NCBI RefSeq assembly: GCF_007565055.1
Contig: NC_044553.1
Location: 124,828,978-124,892,977, forward strand
Length of the DNA stretch: 64,000 nt
From: Rhinopithecus roxellana
Lineage: Eukaryota; Chordata; Mammalia; Primates; Cercopithecidae
Reading direction: 5' to 3'
Below, piece by piece: positions 11,214 through 22,501 of the stretch. Both the position numbers and the translations under genes were made by a program. The notes beneath the pieces are model-generated. The model saw only the letters and a program-made list of their open reading frames with translations. It did not search any database and was not told the origin of the DNA. Numbering within the stretch: position 1 is the stretch's first letter; each line of letters starts with the position of its first letter.

Positions 11214-12107
11214 GCACTCCCGGTGGTCTCACACATCTGTCCCTTGCTTCGACAGAACAGACCTGAGGATTCCCTCTCTTCCAGCCTCTCCTAACCTCCA
11301 ATCTCTTCTCTAGTTGCAACCTCCAGGACCATCTTCTCAGCCATATCCTGCTTCCAGGACCAGCCAACACCGTTGTTGTTAGAAATAAGGTTAGCTCCTT
11401 ATTGCCAACCAACCATGATCTCCCAGATTCGTCAGAATGATTCCACCGAGGAGGAAGCTGCGGTCAGCTGCCTGGTCCATGTGCTTTGGCAGGTCTCCTG
11501 CACTTACCATTCCTGGGCTTCTGTTTTAACCACAATGAGTGGCTCTGGAGCGCTTTGGCTGCTGCTTCCGTGAGTTGGTTCAATAGAAGCACAAGGGCAC
11601 GGTGTGTCTCTTGGAAATGCAAAACCAGCTGCACCATCTTCCAAGGTGCGCAGAAGCCATTTCTAGATGAATGGGGAAAACCATGGATGCCATCAAAGCC
11701 ATCATTGCCTGGAGAAGAATTTGAACCAGGCCCTCATGGATCTGCATGCCCTCGGTTCTGCCCACACAGACCCTCATCTCTGTGACTTTCTGGACAGCCA
11801 TTTCCTAAATGGGAAGATGAAACTCATCAAGACGATGGGCAACCACCACAGTTACCTTTGCTGGCCAGCCAGCCCCCAGGCCCGCCTGCGCCAGTGTCTC
11901 TTCCAAAAGCCCACCCACAACCACAACCAGGGCCTCCAGAGCCCAGCAGCCTTTGAGGGGCACCTCTGCACCTCCTGGGATCAGGGCTTCCGCCCAACCT
12001 CTCCTTCCAGCCAGTAGGCAGCTTTTTAACCACCCTGCAGCCTTCTCCCAAGCCTTGGACCAAAGGGAAAGAAAGCTTTTTGCAGCAAGAAAAAAAAAAA
12101 AGAAAAA
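11214..12107 (+). pseudogene. FTL: Ferritin light chain processed pseudogene
   Basis: Intronless, diverged copy of ferritin light chain mRNA with 5' UTR, coding region, 3' UTR and an A-rich tail at 12090-12107. The 5' UTR (from about 11214) keeps 'CTTGCTTCGACAG' but lacks the segment that forms the iron-responsive element loop. The start context 'CCAACCAACCATGA' puts the old ATG at 11415. It reads ISQIRQNDSTEEEAAVSCLV, then shifts frame and stops near 11573. The C-terminal half is readable in another frame around 11694-11930 ('LEKNLNQALMDLHALGSA', 'DPHLCDFLDSHFL', 'MKLIKTMG'). The 3' UTR includes 'TAGGCAGCTTTTTAACC' and 'CCCAAGCCTTGGACCAAA'. Working ferritin L is an iron-storage cage subunit. 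This copy is broken by several indels and stops and cannot make it. The absence of introns and the A tail indicate L1-mediated retrotransposition. Confidence 0.94.
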
Positions 12108-12117
12108 GAGGAGAAGA

Positions 12118-12238
12118 GGCTATGGAAAAATTGACATTAACACAACAGAGAGTCCAGAAATAAATCTAAACATATCCCGCCAACTAATTTTTGACAAGGG
12201 CACCAAGAGGACACGATGGAGAAAGACTAGTCCCTTCT
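12118..12238 (+). mobile_element. L1 ORF2 fragment
   Basis: Sense fragment of the 3' part of L1 ORF2, recognisable by 'TTGACAAGGGCACCAAGAGG' and translated 'QLIFDKGTK'. Reverse transcriptase C-terminal region only; inactive. Confidence 0.75.
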
Positions 12239-12342
12239 TGACTGGATGCAGTGGCTCATGCCTGTAATCCCAGCAGTTTGGGAGGCCGAGGCAGGTGGAT
12301 CACCTGAGGTCAGGAGTTCGAGACCAGCCTGGTCAACATGGT
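12239..12342 (+). mobile_element. Alu left-arm fragment, 3' truncated
   Basis: 'GATGCAGTGGCTCATGCC' to 'GACCAGCCTGGTCAACATG', then abruptly unrelated sequence. The right arm and tail are missing, so a later deletion or rearrangement is likely. Confidence 0.9.
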
Positions 12343-13550
12343 GAGTAACTACAGTTTTTTATTTCCAAGGATTCAAATTGATTCTTGTCTCAGTTCCTTC
12401 TCTATTTCTCTAAGGTCTATACATGATAAAGTCCTTTCCTGACATTCTGCTATCACCATTCCCTTGGTTCTTCCACAGATTGTCCTATTTGTGCTGTATA
12501 ACTTCCCCCGCATGTGTTAATTTCTGGTTCTGCCCTTGTCTGCTATGCTAACATTGAAGCAAGGATGATAATAGAACCTCCCTAAAACTGATCCTGTCCT
12601 TGTCCAGGAGCTGAACCCACTTTCGTAAGACTAATGAAGGCCACAAGATTAGGATTTGTGGGGAGACTGAATTCTGTGAAAATACAGGCATAGTTTCTGT
12701 AAGCCCTTACTGCTCAGGAGTCATGTGGCCAGAGGTCACAAGATTTGCGTCTTCCCCAATTACTCCTGTAGATAGCATCACTATTGTGGAACCTAAGATT
12801 GGCCTTTTGAGATGTTTTTCAGACTCATCCCAGCTGGACTCAACCTGTGGCCTCACCCAGAGGTGGACTCAGTGCATGAGGACCATTTCCACACCCCTGT
12901 GATTGCATCCCCAACCACTTGGGATAACAGCATTCATTCTTTTGCATGTGGAAATCCAGTTTTCCCAATACCATTGTAATTGCCCGGTGGGTTCTTCCTG
13001 CTTGCTGCACAGACAAAACCAGTTCACTGAGACCACGGTATTGCAGTAAGGAGTTTAACTCAGTGCCAGCCATATGAAAGGACCGGAGTCCTTTGTATGG
13101 CCCAGAGGTCCGGGGTTTTCAAGGACAGTTTTGGGGGCAGGCAGGGGACTCAGGAATGGGTGCTATTAGTGGTTGAGGCCTCTCTAGGTGTGTTCTGAAT
13201 GGCAGACTGCTCCCCACAGGCAGTCCCTGGAGACATCTCTTCCCAGCGTTATCAGCCCAGGCCTCCAGGCTGTGGCCTCTGCTCGCCTCTCCTGTTCCCC
13301 ATGTGCATTTCTCTTTTTGGCTTCACTTCTGAATTATTCATTTAGCCAATTACTGCAGGAGTGAGGTGAGGATAGCAGAGTACTTGGGGTGCCCTCAATG
13401 TTCAGTGTGGTCTGGCGGTCCCCGAGCAGGACAGTGAGTTTGGGGTGTGGGGCTCAGGCACTGTGGCAGTAGGCTGTGCGAAGTGACAGGAAGACATCCG
13501 CCATGCACACGTTCTTTGGTTTTAAAGAAAGACATGACCATTTCAAGTCA
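12343..13550. other. No gene; possible ERV1-type LTR relic
   Basis: The stretch 12640-13075 contains LTR-like wording ('GGACTCAACCTGTGGCCTCACCC', 'GTGATTGCATCCCC', 'GAGACCACGGTATTGCAG'), suggesting an old class I LTR, but I cannot name it firmly. The rest is unassigned. Confidence 0.35.
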
Positions 13551-13687
13551 TGTTTGTTTTTTGAGACAGAGTTTCGTTCTGTCTCCCAGGCTGGAGTGCA
13601 ATGGCGCGATCTCGGCTCACTGCAACCTCCACCTCTCAGGTCCAAGCGATTCTCCTGCCTCAGTCACCTGAGTAGCTGGGATTACAA
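13551..13687 (-). mobile_element. Alu right-arm fragment
   Basis: Antisense Alu from 'TTTTTTGAGACAGAGTTTCG' to 'AGCTGGGATTAC', lacking the left arm. Confidence 0.9.
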
Positions 13688-13945
13688 AAAATATGTACAT
13701 TTTAAAGCAGAGTAATAAATTCATAACTAAGCATGGAGTGGAAAGAGGGGACCCCTGTGGACTTGAAATGGCAACGTTAGACTATGAACTAAATTTCTCC
13801 CATGGTTGATTTGGCCTATGCCCAGGAATAAGCAAAGACAGCCAGCCCGTGAGACTAGAAGCGGGATGGAGTCAGTCATGCTAGACTTCTCTCACCATCG
13901 TCATCTTTGCAAAGCTGGTCTCACCATTTATTGAAGTGACTACTC

Positions 13946-14142
13946 TTTTTTTTCCGAAATAAAGTCTTGCTCTGTTGCCCAGGCTGGAGTGCAATGGTGC
14001 GATCTCGGCTCACTGCAACCTCCGCCTCCTGGGTTCAAGCAATTCTCCTGCCTCAGCCTCCTGAGTAGTGGAGATTACAGGCGCCCGCCACCATGCCCGG
14101 CTAATTTCTGTATTTTTAGTAGAGACGGGGTTTCACCACGTT
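13946..14142 (-). mobile_element. Alu fragment (right arm and linker)
   Basis: Antisense Alu ending at 'GGGTTTCACCACGTTG', then 93 bp of non-Alu sequence before a further Alu piece at 14236. Confidence 0.9.
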
Positions 14143-14235
14143 GGGCCTCACTGCACATATCAGCCCATCTCCTCTCCTGCTTGGCAGGGATGGTCACGAT
14201 CCTCATTTCTCAGTTAAAGAAGACAAAACTCCATT

Positions 14236-14348
14236 GTGGGGTTTCACCATATTACCCAGGCTGGTCTCAAGCTCCTGACGGCAAGTGATCCAAGCGCCTC
14301 AGCCTCCCAAAGTGCTGGAATTACAAGGGTGAACCACCACACCCAGCC
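14236..14348 (-). mobile_element. Alu left-arm fragment
   Basis: 'GGGTTTCACCATATTACCC' to 'CACACCCAGCC'. It may be the displaced left arm of the element at 13946, separated by a 93-bp insertion, or a separate Alu. Confidence 0.88.
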
Positions 14349-14374
14349 AATTAGGGGTAGATATCCAACATTTA

Positions 14375-14668
14375 GCCAGGTGCAGTGGCTCACTCCTTAA
14401 TCCCAGCACTTTGAGAAACTGAGGTGGGAGGATCACTTGAGCCCAGGAGTTTGAGTCCAGGCCCGGTAACATAGTGAGAACCCGTCTCAACAAAAAATTT
14501 AAAAATTATCCAGGCATGGTGGTGTGTGCCTGTGGTCACAGCTACTTGGGAGGTTGAGATGGGAGGAGGGTTTGAGCCCAGAAGGTCAAGTAAGCTGTGA
14601 CTGTGCTACTGTACTCCAGTCTGCATAACAGAGCAAGACCCTGTCTCAAAACAAAAAAACAAAACCCA
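14375..14668 (+). mobile_element. Old Alu (AluJ-like)
   Basis: 'AGCCAGGTGCAGTGGCTC', 'GGAGGATCACTTGAGCCC' and 'AAGTAAGCTGTGACTGTGC' are older Alu traits. Tail AAAACAAAAAAAC. Confidence 0.92.
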
Positions 14669-14669
14669 A

Positions 14670-14766
14670 AACGTATAAAGAATTGGTACAACTCAACAGT
14701 GGAAAAAATATATAACCCAATTTTTAAAATGTTACAAAAAAAAAACTTGAATAAACATTTCTTTAA
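14670..14766 (+). mobile_element. L1 fragment
   Basis: Sense L1 ORF2-like text: 'ATAAAGAATTGGTACAACTC', 'AACCCAATTTTTAAAATG' and 'TTGAATAAACATTTCTTTAA'. Confidence 0.75.
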
Positions 14767-15016
14767 AGAAGGGTGGATCACGAGGCCAGGAGATCGAGAC
14801 CATCCTGGCTAACACGGTGAAACCCCGTCTCTACTAAAAAATACAAAAAAAAAAACTAGCCGGGCGAGGTGGTGGGCGCCTGTAGTCCCAGCTACTTGGG
14901 AGGCTGAGGCAGGAGAATGGCGTGAACCTGGGAGGCGGAGCTTGCAGTGAGCTGAGATCCGGCCACTGCACTCCAGCCTGGGCGACAGAGCGAGACTCCG
15001 TCTCAAAAAAAAAAAA
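14767..15016 (+). mobile_element. 5'-truncated young Alu (AluYR-like)
   Basis: Starts at 'GGTGGATCACGAGG'. Carries 'AACTAGCCGGGCGAGGTGG' and 'GAGCTGAGATCCGGCCACTG', the Old World monkey-type changes. Confidence 0.92.
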
Positions 15017-15189
15017 GATGAGAAAAAAATTGCTCAATCAAGAAAGAAAAAAGCAATTGATAAAATTCAGTACCTATTCAGAAATTTTAAAACCTATCTA
15101 ACAGAGAGGATGCAACACACCCAGTTAAACACTCCCACAGCTGAGAATAGTGACATAACTTATGTGCAGCCAAAAGATGGAAATTGCAG

Positions 15190-15491
15190 GCTGGATGCGG
15201 TGGCTCACACCTCTAATCCCAGTACTTTGGGAAGCAGAGGCAGGCAGATCACAAGGTCTGCAGTTCGAGACTATCCTGACCAACATGGTGAAACCCCTTC
15301 TCTACTAAAAATACAACAAATGAGCCGGGCGTGGTCCCACGTGCCTGTAGTCCCAGCTATTCGGGAGGCTGAGGCAGGAGAATCGCTTGAACTGCAGAGG
15401 CAGAGGTTGTTGCAGTGAGCTGAGATCACTCCACTGCACTCCAGCCTGGCGACAGAACAAGTCTCCATCTCAAAAAAAAAAAAAAAAAAAA
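15190..15491 (+). mobile_element. Alu
   Basis: 'GGCTGGATGCGGTGGCTCAC' to an A-rich tail at 15472-15491. Possible short flanking repeat GAAATTGCA / GAATTACA. Confidence 0.93.
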
Positions 15492-15492
15492 T

Positions 15493-16190
15493 GAATTACA
15501 GTATGATCTTAACACTTTTGAGAAATTTGTTTTTCAGCTAAAAAGAGACAGACTCAGCCTTTTGACCTTTTCTCTTTCCCTCCCTGGAAGTCAACCCAAG
15601 GAAAAGCAGCAGCCAAAGTGTAACCATAAGAACAAAAACATGGCTAAAGAAGTATCAGGAAACTGAAAAGAACCCTGGACTGCCCGCCTCTGCACTTTTT
15701 TTTTTTTTTTTTTTTTGAGACTGAGTTTCCCTCTCGTTGCCCAGGCTGGAGTGCAGTGGTGTGATCTTGGCTCACCACAACCTCCACCTCCCGGGTTCAA
15801 GCGACTCTCCTGCCTCAGCCTCCCAAGTAGCTGGAATTACAGGCATGCGCCTCCACGCCCGGCTAATTTTGTATTTTTAGTAGAAATGGGGTTTCTCTAC
15901 ATTGGCCAGTCTGGTCGCAAACTCTCAAACTCAGGTGCTCCATCCGCCTCAGCCTCCCAAAGTGGTGGGATTACAGGCATTAGCCACCATGCCCAGCAGA
16001 AAATTGCAATATAATCTTAAAACTTTTGAGAAATTTATGTTTTTCAGCTAAAAAGAGACAGATTCAGTCTTTTTACCTTTCCTCTTTCCCTCCCTGGAGG
16101 GCAATCCAAGGCCTGGAGAAACAGCAGCCACATTGTAACCACAAGAACAAAAACAACTTAGACGGCCTTCCTCTGCACATTTTAAGGGAC
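15493..16190 (+). repeat. Diverged direct repeat pair flanking an Alu
   Basis: Copy 1 (about 15493-15697) and copy 2 (about 16002-16190) share 'CTTTTGAGAAATTT', 'TTTTTCAGCTAAAAAGAGAC', 'TCTTTCCCTCCCTGGA' and 'AAGAACAAAAAC'. They differ by scattered substitutions and indels. The minus-strand Alu at 15698-15997 lies exactly between them. Confidence 0.85.
15698..15997 (-). mobile_element. Alu between direct repeats
   Basis: T22 tail then 'GAGACTGAGTTTCCCTCTCG', ending in 'CACCATGCCCAGC'. Confidence 0.95.
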
Positions 16191-16447
16191 AAAAATGAAA
16201 TCTATATTTCTTTAAGTCACTAAATCCTGTTTATTTTTTCTGTGACTACATGTAGCCTTAAATGATGTATTCACCAAAAATGCACAGCTGGCATAATGCT
16301 TAATGAAGAAAGAATAAAGACATTAAAACAAGGAATAATCCAATATGCCTGTTTTCATGCCTAATCTCTAACATGATATAACTATCCTATCCAATGTAAT
16401 CAGACAAGAAAATATAAATGCTACACAAACATTAGAAAGGAGGGTGA

Positions 16448-16759
16448 AGGCCGGGCACGGTGGCTCAAGCCTGTAATTCCAGCACTTTGGGAGGCCGAGA
16501 TGGGCGGATCACGAGGTCAGGAGATCAAGACCATCCTGGCTAACACGGTGAAACCCCATCTCTACTTTAAAAAATACAAAAAACTAGCAGGGCGACGAGG
16601 TGGTCGCCTGTAGTCCCAGCTACTCGGGAGGCTGAGGCAGGAGAATGGCGTAAACCCGGGAGGCAGAGCTTGCAGTGAGCTGAGATCCGGCCACTGCACT
16701 CCAGCCTGGGTGACAGAGCAAGACTCCGTCTCAAAAAAAAAAAAAGAAAAAAAAAAAAA
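16448..16759 (+). mobile_element. Young Alu (AluYR-like) with target-site duplication
   Basis: Flanked by GAAAGGAGGGTGAA at 16434-16447 and 16760-16773. Has 'GGCTCAAGCCTGTAATTCC' and 'GAGATCCGGCCACTGC'. Confidence 0.95.
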
Positions 16760-16830
16760 GAAAGGAGGGTGAATATTATTATTCATAGACAATACAGTTG
16801 CTTCCCTAAAGATTCTAGGAATATTAACTG

Positions 16831-17139
16831 TTAATTTTTTTTTTTTTTTTTTTTTTGAAACAGAGTCTTGCTCTGGTACCCAGGCTGGAGTGCAATGGCC
16901 CAATCTTGGCTCACTGCAACCTCTACCTCCCAAGTTCAAGCGATTCTTCTTGCCTCAGCCTCCCAAGTAGCTGGGATTACAGGTGCCTGGGACCACATCC
17001 AGCTAATTTTTGTATTTTTAGTAGAGACAAGGTTTGGCCATGTTGGCCAGGGTGGTCTTGAGCTCCTGACCTCAGGTGATCCACCTGGCTTATCCTCCCA
17101 AAGTGCTGGGATTACAGGCATGAGTCATCGTGCCCAGCC
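16831..17139 (-). mobile_element. Alu with target-site duplication
   Basis: AACTGTTAA flanks at 16822-16830 and 17140-17148. Long T tail at 16831-16856. Confidence 0.94.
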
Positions 17140-17211
17140 AACTGTTAAACGATTAAGAAAATTCAGCAAGATTATCAGACACAATATCAAACATACAAAA
17201 ATCAAAAGTTT

Positions 17212-17513
17212 GGCTGGGCACGGTGGTTCATGTCTGTAATCTCAGCACTTTGGAAGGCCGAGGTGGGCAGATAACCTGAGGTCAGGAGTTTGAGACCAGC
17301 CTGGCCAACATGCCAAGCTCCACCTCTACTAAAAATACAAAAAAAGTAGCTGGGCATGGTGGTGTGCACCTGTAGTCCCAGCTATTTGGGACTGAGCATG
17401 AGAATCGCTTGAACCCGGGCAGCAGAGGTTGTAGTGAGCTGAGATCATGCCACTACATTCCAGCCTCAGCGACGGAGTGAGAATCAGTCTCAATTAAAAA
17501 AAAAAAAAAAAAG
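17212..17513 (+). mobile_element. Alu with 17-bp target-site duplication
   Basis: ACAAAAATCAAAAGTTT at 17195-17211 and 17514-17530 brackets the element, which interrupts the L1. Confidence 0.96.
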
Positions 17514-17782
17514 ACAAAAATCAAAAGTTTTTGTATACTACAACATATAACCAATCAGAAAAGAAAAGGAAATAAGGTCATATTAAAAACGGAAAATAAT
17601 ACTTAGCTGAAGGACACAAAAGAACGACTGATTAAATGTAGAAATATGCCATATTTATGGATGGGAGGCATCTACTTTGCAAAGATGTCAATAACCCCTC
17701 AATTAATCTACATATTCATTGCAATCACAATAAAAATCCACTGAAGTTTTGCATATAACAAATTGTCTTAATATTCAGAGGG

Positions 17783-18080
17783 GGCCGGGCGCAGTGGCTC
17801 AAGCCTGTAATCTCAGCACTTTGGGAGGCCGAGGCGGGTGGATCACGAGGTCAAGAGATCGAGACCATCCTGGCTAACACGGTGAAACCCCGTCTCTACT
17901 AAAAAAAATACAAAAAATTAGCCGGGCGTGGTGGCGGGTGCCTGTAGTCCCAGCTACTCGGGAGGCTGAGGCAGGAGAATGGCGTGAACCCGGGAGGCAG
18001 AGCTTGCAGTGAGCTGAGATCGCACCACTACATTCTAGCCTAGGTAACAGAGCGAGACTCCGTCTCAAACAAACAAACAA
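17783..18080 (+). mobile_element. Alu with 12-bp target-site duplication
   Basis: ATATTCAGAGGG at 17771-17782 and 18081-18092. Tail (CAAA)n. Head 'GGCTCAAGCCTGTAATC'. Confidence 0.96.
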
Positions 18081-18786
18081 ATATTCAGAGGGATGAATTC
18101 AGAATTCAGATCCAAAAATAGGCAAGATGATTCTAAAAAAGTAGTTAGAAAGTGGGGAAATTTGCCAACTTGGTATGAAGACTTCAATCATCAAGCAGAA
18201 TCACACTGGCTCAGGGACAGGATGGCTCAACAGAAAATAATAAAGCACCCAAGAGCAGACACATTTATGTGGAAATTTTATATCTGCTGGAGGGAGTATT
18301 TGAAATGTGTAGAGAAAGAATTGATTATTTAGTAAATGGTACTGGGAAAATGGGCTATTTATTTGGGAAAATAGCTTAAAATAGAACCCAGAGGAAATTA
18401 ACAAATAAAAATAATTTTAAATTATTAGAAGAAAATATAGGACAGTGCCTTGAAACTTATTAGGAGAATGATGTAATTAAACTTGCATGAAGAGAATGTC
18501 TTCTAATATAGGATACCCAAGGCAAAACTCATAAAGGAAATGATTGGTAAATTTGACATCCAAAGACTTTAAAACTTCAGTATGACAGAAAATAAAGAAA
18601 ATGTCAAATGACAAACAGAGAAATATTTTCAACATACGTAAATGACCAATAATTAGCATCTCAAACATATAAAAGAAATCCTATAAATAGAAAAAAGTGG
18701 GCAAGGGACATGGCAGGCAATTAATATGAGAAAAAAACTGGAGTGTTCAATAGCCTTACAAGTGATCATAGAAATTCAGTCTTTTA

Positions 18787-19083
18787 GGCCGGGTGCCGTG
18801 GCTCATGCCTGTAATCCCAGCACTTTGGGAGGCCGAGGCAGGCAAATCACCTGAGGTCAGGAGTTTGAGATCAGCCTGACCAACATGGTGGAACCTCATC
18901 TCTACTAAAATACAAAAAATTAGCCAGGCATAATGGCGCAGGCCTGCAGTCCCAGCTACTCGGGAGGCTGAGGCAGGAGAATCGCTTGAACCTGGGAGGC
19001 AGAGGTTGCAGTGAGCCTACATTGCCCCACTGCACTCCAGCTTGGTGACAGCAAGACTCCATCTCAAAAAAAAAAAAAAAAAA
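18787..19083 (+). mobile_element. Alu with diverged target-site duplication
   Basis: GAAATTCAGTCTTTT before (from 18771) and GAAATTCAGCCTTTT after (19084). Two arms and an A20 tail. Confidence 0.95.
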
Positions 19084-19714
19084 GAAATTCAGCCTTTTGA
19101 CCTTCCCCCTTTCCTTCCATTAAAATAAATAAAACACCATTTCCTTCCATTATAGTGGAAAACAACTAAGTTTGATAATATCGAGCATTGGTAAGATTTT
19201 GAGTAAACAAGTACACTTAAAAATGGCTGGTAGACATGTAAAAATGACCATTTGGTAGTATCTAGTAAAAATAAAAATGTGAATTACACAAAGGCTATTA
19301 CCAACAATTCCATTTGCAGGGTTCACCCTAGGAAAAAAGCACATAGATCTAAGGAAAGTTGCAGAAAGATGTTCTTTGCAGTATTGCATGTAATAATGAC
19401 TCACTGGAAGTAACCAAACTGCCCGTTAGTGAAGCACCTAACAAGACTTGGTGAAGCAGTAAGCAGTGTATTCCAAACGCACTTGTTACAGAGGTAGGTC
19501 TTGAGTGCACTGGAAGGACAAATGAATTGTAACTATGACAGCTCAGGGCAGGCTTCATGAAGAGATACAGTTCGAGCACTTGAAGGACACTTAGGGTTTC
19601 TGGGCAGAAAAATGGAAGGAAGGGTATCGGTAGAGAAAACAATGTGTGCGGGACACAAACATTCAGAATGGTGCTCAGAGAATAGAGATAGCAATAATAT
19701 ATATGTATGTATAT

Positions 19715-20012
19715 CTTTTTTTTTTTTTTTTGAGACAGAGTCTTGCTCTGTCACCCAGACCGGAGTGCAGTGGCGCGATCTTGGCTCACTGCGAGCTCTG
19801 CCTCCCAGGTTCACGCCATTCTCCTGCCTCTGCCTCCTGAGTAGCTGGGACTACAGATGCCTGCCACCACGCCCACCTAAATTTTTGTGTTTTTAGGAGA
19901 GATGGGGTTTCACCGTGTTAGCCAGGATGGTCTTGATCTCCTGACCTCGTGATCCACCTGCCTTGGCCTCCCAAAGTGCTGGGATTACTGGCGTGAGCCA
20001 CCGCGCCTGGCC
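19715..20012 (-). mobile_element. Alu with 15-bp target-site duplication
   Basis: TATATGTATGTATAT at 19700-19714 and 20013-20027. Full antisense Alu. Confidence 0.96.
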
Positions 20013-20027
20013 TATATGTATGTATAT

Positions 20028-21319
20028 TTATAAAATAATAATTATTATAGAGACTGGGCAGTTGAATGCATCCTTTCTAAGACTTCCTTCCTCCTGGGGG
20101 AGCCATGGGATGCAGAGAGCAGCAAGGCCCAGGAGCTCAGGACCTCAGGGCCCAGCAGAGGCCAGACATGGGCAGAAATCCCTGCCGCCGCAGCTGTGGG
20201 AAGGTGGGCAGGTCACGGGACCTGTAGGCTTTGGTACTTGGTAAGCGTGGGTTCAAGTGTGGGGTCAAACTCCAGCTCCAGCAACCTCCCTCCCTATCAG
20301 CTTTTCACTGCAAGCTGGGGCAGTAGCTTTTTGCGAGGATAAAATGATGAAGTATCTAGCACCAAGCAGGTACCCAGCATATTGTGGCTTCCTCCTCACC
20401 GCCCTAAGAGATGGGGATCAAAGACCCTGCCCCGTCCCTGAGGGCTTTCGGGCTAGTGTGGGGCTGATGTAACCCTTTTAACAAATCATTCTGCTAAGGG
20501 CTGAGGGAAGCAAGCCTCCCTCTGGAGCTGCTGAAGAAGGGAAGGCCCCTGGGGAGGGGCATCCTGGTTCAGGTGCATTCCCAGGGCCCAGAGAGCGCTC
20601 GCCACTTACGCCCACCTTGAAGGAAGTGTCAGGATTCAGTCAGGGAAGAAGCAGAACCATGTGAGCACAGGCTAAGGGATTTGCTGTGGAATTAGACCTT
20701 ACAGGATTGTGGAGGGGCTGGGAACTGGAGGTGTGGGGAGACCGCTGGAGGGTCAGCGAGGAGGTCACCAATCAGTCACTCTGAGCTGAAGCATGCCCAG
20801 CCACCTAAGTAGGACCTCCAAAGGCGAGGCCCTGGAGAGGTCTCTGGGCCGCTGTGCCTTGTGGAGCCCCCATCTGTGGGTCTGCGATGAAGTGACTGGT
20901 GCTGGACTTGGGGCCACAGCAGGTCACAGTGCAGGGCAGCCTGCCCTGCTTGCTTTCGGCCGCTTGCTTCGTATTACTGTTTTTTTTCCTTTTTCCATGA
21001 ACCCGAAGGCCACGGTACACTGACCACTGAAACTCAACCTTCACTGGCTGCATTATAGATAACATTCATAGGTCACCATGGCCATGGTGCTTCCATTATC
21101 TTTCAGGACCTTGGGCCAACTCCTGTCCAATTCAAACCGGTTGAGACCACTGACCCTTTAACTGGACCTGTGCACGTGCCTGAGAAAAGGTCCATTTGGA
21201 CCTCAGAGGGTCCAAAACTCCACCTTCAGAGCCCAACACTCCACCTTCAGATCATGCTAATGCCACCATTTTCTGTACTTATGTCCTGTGAAATGCCAAG
21301 AAGCCTGATCACACATTTG
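20028..21319. other. Unique DNA, no gene recognised
   Basis: GC-moderate unique sequence. Open stretches are short, overlap in several frames and show no motif. I see nothing assignable. Confidence 0.45.
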
Positions 21320-21618
21320 GGTTTTTTTTGAGACGGGGTCTTGCTCTGTGGCCCAGGCTGGAGTGCAGTGGCGTGATCTCAGCTCACTGCAACCTCCGCC
21401 TCCTGAGTTCAAGTGCTTCTCCCCTCTCAGCCTCCCAAGTAGCTGGGGTTAGAGGTTAGAGGCACACACCATCACACCCAGCTAATTTTCATCTTTTTAG
21501 TAGAGGTGGGGTTTCACCATGTTGGCCAGGCTGGTCTCGTACTCCTGACCTCAGGTGATCTGCCCGCCTTTGCCTCCCATAGTGTTGGGATTACAGGCAT
21601 GAGCCACCAAGCCCAGCC
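21320..21618 (-). mobile_element. Alu
   Basis: 'TTTTTTTTGAGACGGGGTC' to 'CACCAAGCCCAGCC'. A small internal duplication GGTTAGAGGTTAGAG lies at 21447-21461. Confidence 0.94.
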
Positions 21619-22501
21619 GGCTGCCTGATGACACTTGAGCAAAAGGAACCTACTACTTCATTTTTCCCCACTGCCAATCACCTCCCCCGACACCTTAGAC
21701 CATCACACTTCCCTAACCTAGAAACAGCCCTCAGCCTTATCTCCAGGGAGATAAGGATTTGAGCGCTGTTCTCCCACCTCCTCACTTAGCGGTCTTGTGA
21801 ATCTATCTTTTATCTTTTGCAACACCCGTGTCACAGTGATGGACTTGCTGTGCACAGGCAGAATGGACCTCGACCTGGCCAGTGATGCTGGACAGCCACG
21901 GCCACCTCCAGATAGCAACTGCTGTCTCTTTCCTTCTGCCTTCCAAGTCACACATAAACACCCCTTTTGGCCAACTCTTCCTCTGGGAGGCTTCTCCTCA
22001 AGGGGCACCAGCACTGATGGGGACGCCAGAGACAGGCAGCTCAGGATGGGGATGAAAAGCCAGGAATGCGGAGGCCGACTTCTGCTCAGCCCTGCTCCCT
22101 TGGATAGAGAGGCTGGAGCCCAGGGCATCAGCCACAGGTCTTGGGACAAACCCTTGGCCCAGGAAAACAGAGCTGGATGATTCCTTGAAGACCACGAGAT
22201 CCACCATCTCACTCCCCAGACAGGAAAGTCAGACTCTGACTCCTGCTGTGGATTTCCGCAGGTCCTGGGCCGCTAACTCCGTTCTCTCTGGCCAGCACCA
22301 CTGAAGCCTGGGCCTCAGCTGGTGGAGAGAACTGGGCTCACCCACCTCCAAGGCAACTGTAAAAAGGGCACACGGCAGTCCTGGGAAGAGCCCAGGGCCA
22401 GGACGTCAGCCAGTTGCATAGCAAGGAGGGCACCTGCCCGTCTCCACAGCCATCCTCCTCCTGGGCACCCTTACCAAAAGGCATTCCTCAAAACAAAATA
22501 A
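21619..22501. other. Unique DNA, no gene recognised
   Basis: A 164-codon minus-strand open stretch (21718-22212) and a 127-codon plus-strand one (21797-22180) overlap. Neither shows a family motif, and both look like chance frames in GC-rich DNA. Confidence 0.45.

Larger units (their letters stand above)
16220..19470 (+). mobile_element. Old L1 (L1M-type), ORF2 3' portion, cut by five Alus
   Basis: Sense-strand L1 relic. The order of motifs follows ORF2: 'GGCATAATGCTTAATGAAGA' (16281), 'ATTATTATTCATAGACAATA' after the first Alu, 'GGAAATAAGGTCATATTAAAAAC' region (17567-17590), 'ATTCATTGCAATCACAATAA', then the C-terminal part ('ATTTATGTGGAAATTTTATA', 'GTAAATGGTACTGGG', 'GTGGGCAAGGGACATGGCAG', 'GCATGTAATAATGACTCACTGG'). 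Reading frames are riddled with stops, so it is inactive. L1 ORF2 normally encodes the endonuclease and reverse transcriptase used for retrotransposition. Removing the Alus leaves about 1.7 kb of L1. Confidence 0.85.
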
